Part shown: in pieces, positions 5,922 through 9,844 of the stretch | Position numbering within the stretch: position 1 is the first letter of the stretch | Layout of the letters: each line of letters starts with the position of its first letter | Assembly (NCBI GenBank): GCA_036502925.1 | Contig: DASXXS010000023.1 | Span: forward strand, 1-9,844 | Direction of reading: 5' to 3' | Length of the DNA stretch: 9,844 nt | From: VAZQ01 sp036502925 | GTDB lineage: Bacteria; Pseudomonadota; Alphaproteobacteria; Rhizobiales; Xanthobacteraceae | The notes under the pieces: model-generated | Database searches by the model: none | Told to the model about the DNA's origin: nothing | Seen by the model: the letters and a program-made list of their open reading frames with translations, nothing else | Made by a program: the position numbers and the translations under genes

Positions 5922-6395
5922 TCAGCGCCACTCCACCTTCTTGACCTCGTAGGCCTTGGCGCCGCCGGGCGTGACCACCTCGACGCTCGCGCCCTTGGCC
6001 TTGCCGATGAGCGCGCGCGCCACCGGCGAGGTGATCGATATCTTGCCCTTCTTGGCATCGGCCTCGGGCTCGCCGACGATCTGCCACACCATCTTCTTGT
6101 CGGTGTCCTCGTCGACCAGCGTGACGGTGGCGCCGAACTTGATCGTCTCGCCCGACAATTTCGACACGTCGATCACCTCGGCGCGCGCGAGCTTGTCCTC
6201 GAGGTCCGCGATGTGGCTCTCGTTGATCGATTGTGATTCCTTGGCGGCGTGATACTCCGCATTTTCCGACAGGTCGCCGTGCGTGCGCGCATCGGTGATC
6301 TGCTGGATGATGCGTGGCCGCTCCACCTGCTGGCGATGCTTGAGCTCGTTCTCGAGCGTCGCATAGCCCTCAGCCGTCATGGGGAGCTTCTCCAT
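5922..6395 (-). CDS. greA: Transcription elongation factor GreA
   Basis: 157 residues, essentially the E. coli length. GreA enters the RNA polymerase secondary channel and stimulates cleavage of backtracked RNA so that stalled complexes resume. The N-terminal coiled-coil hairpin is intact, and its tip motif HGDLSENAEYHAA places the acidic residues at D41 and E44, exactly as in the well-studied family members. The C-terminal FKBP-like domain is recognised from VARALIGKAKGASVEVVTPGG and EVKKVEW. The ATG at 6395 gives the standard opening MEKLPMTAEGY. GAAGGA sits only three bases before it, and a GGAGG lies about eleven bases before, so the ribosome-binding context is unusual but adequate. A 15-residue upstream in-frame extension to 6440 looks non-coding. 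It lies downstream of carB on the same strand, probably with its own promoter, which I could not identify. Confidence 0.97.
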   Translation of the reverse strand: MEKLPMTAEGYATLENELKHRQQVERPRIIQQITDARTHGDLSENAEYHAAKESQSINESHIADLEDKLARAEVIDVSKLSGETIKFGATVTLVDEDTDKKMVWQIVGEPEADAKKGKISITSPVARALIGKAKGASVEVVTPGGAKAYEVKKVEWR

Positions 6396-6440
6396 CGGTC
6401 CTTCAAGCCTCCAAATCTTGAACCCGCCTTGCGGCTGCAA

Positions 6441-6470
6441 CGCTCGATCGGCGAGCCGCCGATCACAGCG
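6441..6470. repeat. Perfect inverted repeat upstream of greA
   Basis: GATCGGCG (6446-6453) and CGCCGATC (6457-6464) form an 8-bp perfect stem with a 3-base centre. They are flanked by further pairing CGCT (6441-6444) and AGCG (6467-6470). It lies 46 bases upstream of the greA start, so it is either an operator or a hairpin in the greA leader. No T-run follows. Confidence 0.5.
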
Positions 6471-6537
6471 TTGGAGCCACAGCGCAGATTAGCCCAGCGC
6501 CCCATCGGCGGGCGCCATGCAGTCGAGCACCATGATA

Positions 6538-6579
6538 TTCCGCCTCCGACGGTCCGGTCGGGAACCGTGGGAGGCGGAA
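6538..6579. repeat. 42-bp palindrome in the greA-carB gap
   Basis: TTCCGCCTCC (6538-6547) pairs with GGAGGCGGAA (6570-6579). After one mismatch, ACGGT (6549-6553) pairs with ACCGT (6564-6568), leaving a 10-base loop. It would give a stable 15-bp stem on either strand. There is no T-run on its 3' side on the minus strand, so it is not itself a canonical terminator. It may be a dispersed repeat or an mRNA-stability element. Confidence 0.6.
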
Positions 6580-6589
6580 CACCGCGAAA

Positions 6590-6636
6590 GAAAAAAACCT
6601 GGTCGCGGGCCGAAGCCGGCTTGCAAACCCACGACC
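6590..6636 (-). terminator. Probable intrinsic terminator of carB
   Basis: On the minus strand GGTCGTGGG (6636-6628) pairs with CCCGCGACC (6609-6601), 8 bp plus one G-U. The 18-base interval contains a second small stem GCCG-GCTT-CGGC. Three bases after the stem comes a run of seven T (6597-6591). It lies about 155 bases beyond the carB stop and would separate carB transcription from greA. Confidence 0.55.
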
Positions 6637-6747
6637 GTGAACCCGTGTCCAACCCCCGTCGCCCCGCCAGGTTCCCCCGGCAACAGCCGGGTCGCCGGAG
6701 GCGGACCTCCAAAAATATGGCCGCTGCCGCCCGTTGGCAACCTTCGC

Positions 6748-6787
6748 GTTCGAGCCAATTCTTTGCGGTTCGACCCAATTCCTTGGG
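6748..6787. repeat. Two tandem 20-bp repeats next to the carB stop
   Basis: Units gttcgagccaattctttgcg (6748-6767) and gttcgacccaattccttggg (6768-6787) match at 17 of 20 positions. A much weaker third copy begins at 6788 (gttcaacca) and runs into the carB stop and last codons. The function is unknown; it could be a minor slippage product. Confidence 0.55.
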
Positions 6788-6789
6788 GT

Positions 6790-9844
<3,055 letters not shown>

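Larger units (their letters stand above)
6396..6789. other. Gene-free greA-carB gap rich in inverted repeats
   Basis: No credible gene is seen in these 394 bases; the open frames lack domain-like sequence and codon bias. The gap holds, from the greA side, a hairpin at 6441-6470, a 42-bp palindrome at 6538-6579, a probable carB terminator at 6590-6636, a small perfect stem CCCGGC-AACA-GCCGGG at 6676-6691, a stem 6723-6741 with AAAAA at 6711-6715, and a 20-base tandem repeat next to the carB stop. The greA promoter should lie here, but no good sigma-70 pair was found. Confidence 0.6.

Noticed and set aside
6711..6741. A second possible carB terminator (stem 6723-6728/6736-6741, T-run 6715-6711 on the minus strand).
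   Set aside because: The T-run is seven bases from a 6-bp stem containing a G-U pair, too far for a normal intrinsic terminator; the structure at 6590-6636 is better.

Overview
The window looks like an ordinary stretch of chromosome from a high-GC alphaproteobacterium, most likely a Hyphomicrobiales member near Bradyrhizobium/Rhodopseudomonas/Xanthobacteraceae. This is judged from codon bias, the style of the proteins, the gene set carB, greA, lrp, trxB and lysR, and REP-like repeats of a kind I associate with these genomes. No database search was possible.

Layout from left to right. (1) The 3' part of a plus-strand NAD(P)-dependent aldehyde dehydrogenase gene, whose start lies outside the window (1-1473). 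(2) A 211-bp gene-free block (1476-1686) made almost entirely of nested repeats. (3) A minus-strand gene for a 4,5-dihydroxyphthalate decarboxylase-like / type-II solute-binding-fold protein (1683-2762). (4) A 400-bp non-coding gap (2763-3162) with one very clear intrinsic terminator and a possible small RNA. (5) A probable minus-strand trxB-lysR unit: thioredoxin reductase (4143-5144), then a LysR-type regulator (3163-4071). (6) A divergent plus-strand Lrp/AsnC regulator (5376-5855), with an AT-centred palindrome just upstream that could be its own operator. (7) A hairpin-forming short-repeat block between the convergent lrp and greA genes. (8) Minus-strand greA (5922-6395). (9) A 394-bp gap (6396-6789) with several inverted repeats and a probable carB terminator. 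(10) The C-terminal nine-tenths of carB, entering from the right edge on the minus strand (6790-9844).

Most genes are core housekeeping functions: carbamoyl phosphate supply for pyrimidine and arginine synthesis, transcript cleavage by GreA, and thioredoxin reduction. Two local regulators sit among them. The aldehyde dehydrogenase and the decarboxylase-like protein are the accessory, probably catabolic, part. I found no phage, insertion sequence, CRISPR, tRNA, rRNA, toxin-antitoxin or defence system, and no novel multi-gene system. The points worth checking are in the non-coding DNA: repeats that supply the stop codons of two genes, the putative Lrp operator with two alternative lrp starts, and the possible small RNA downstream of lysR.
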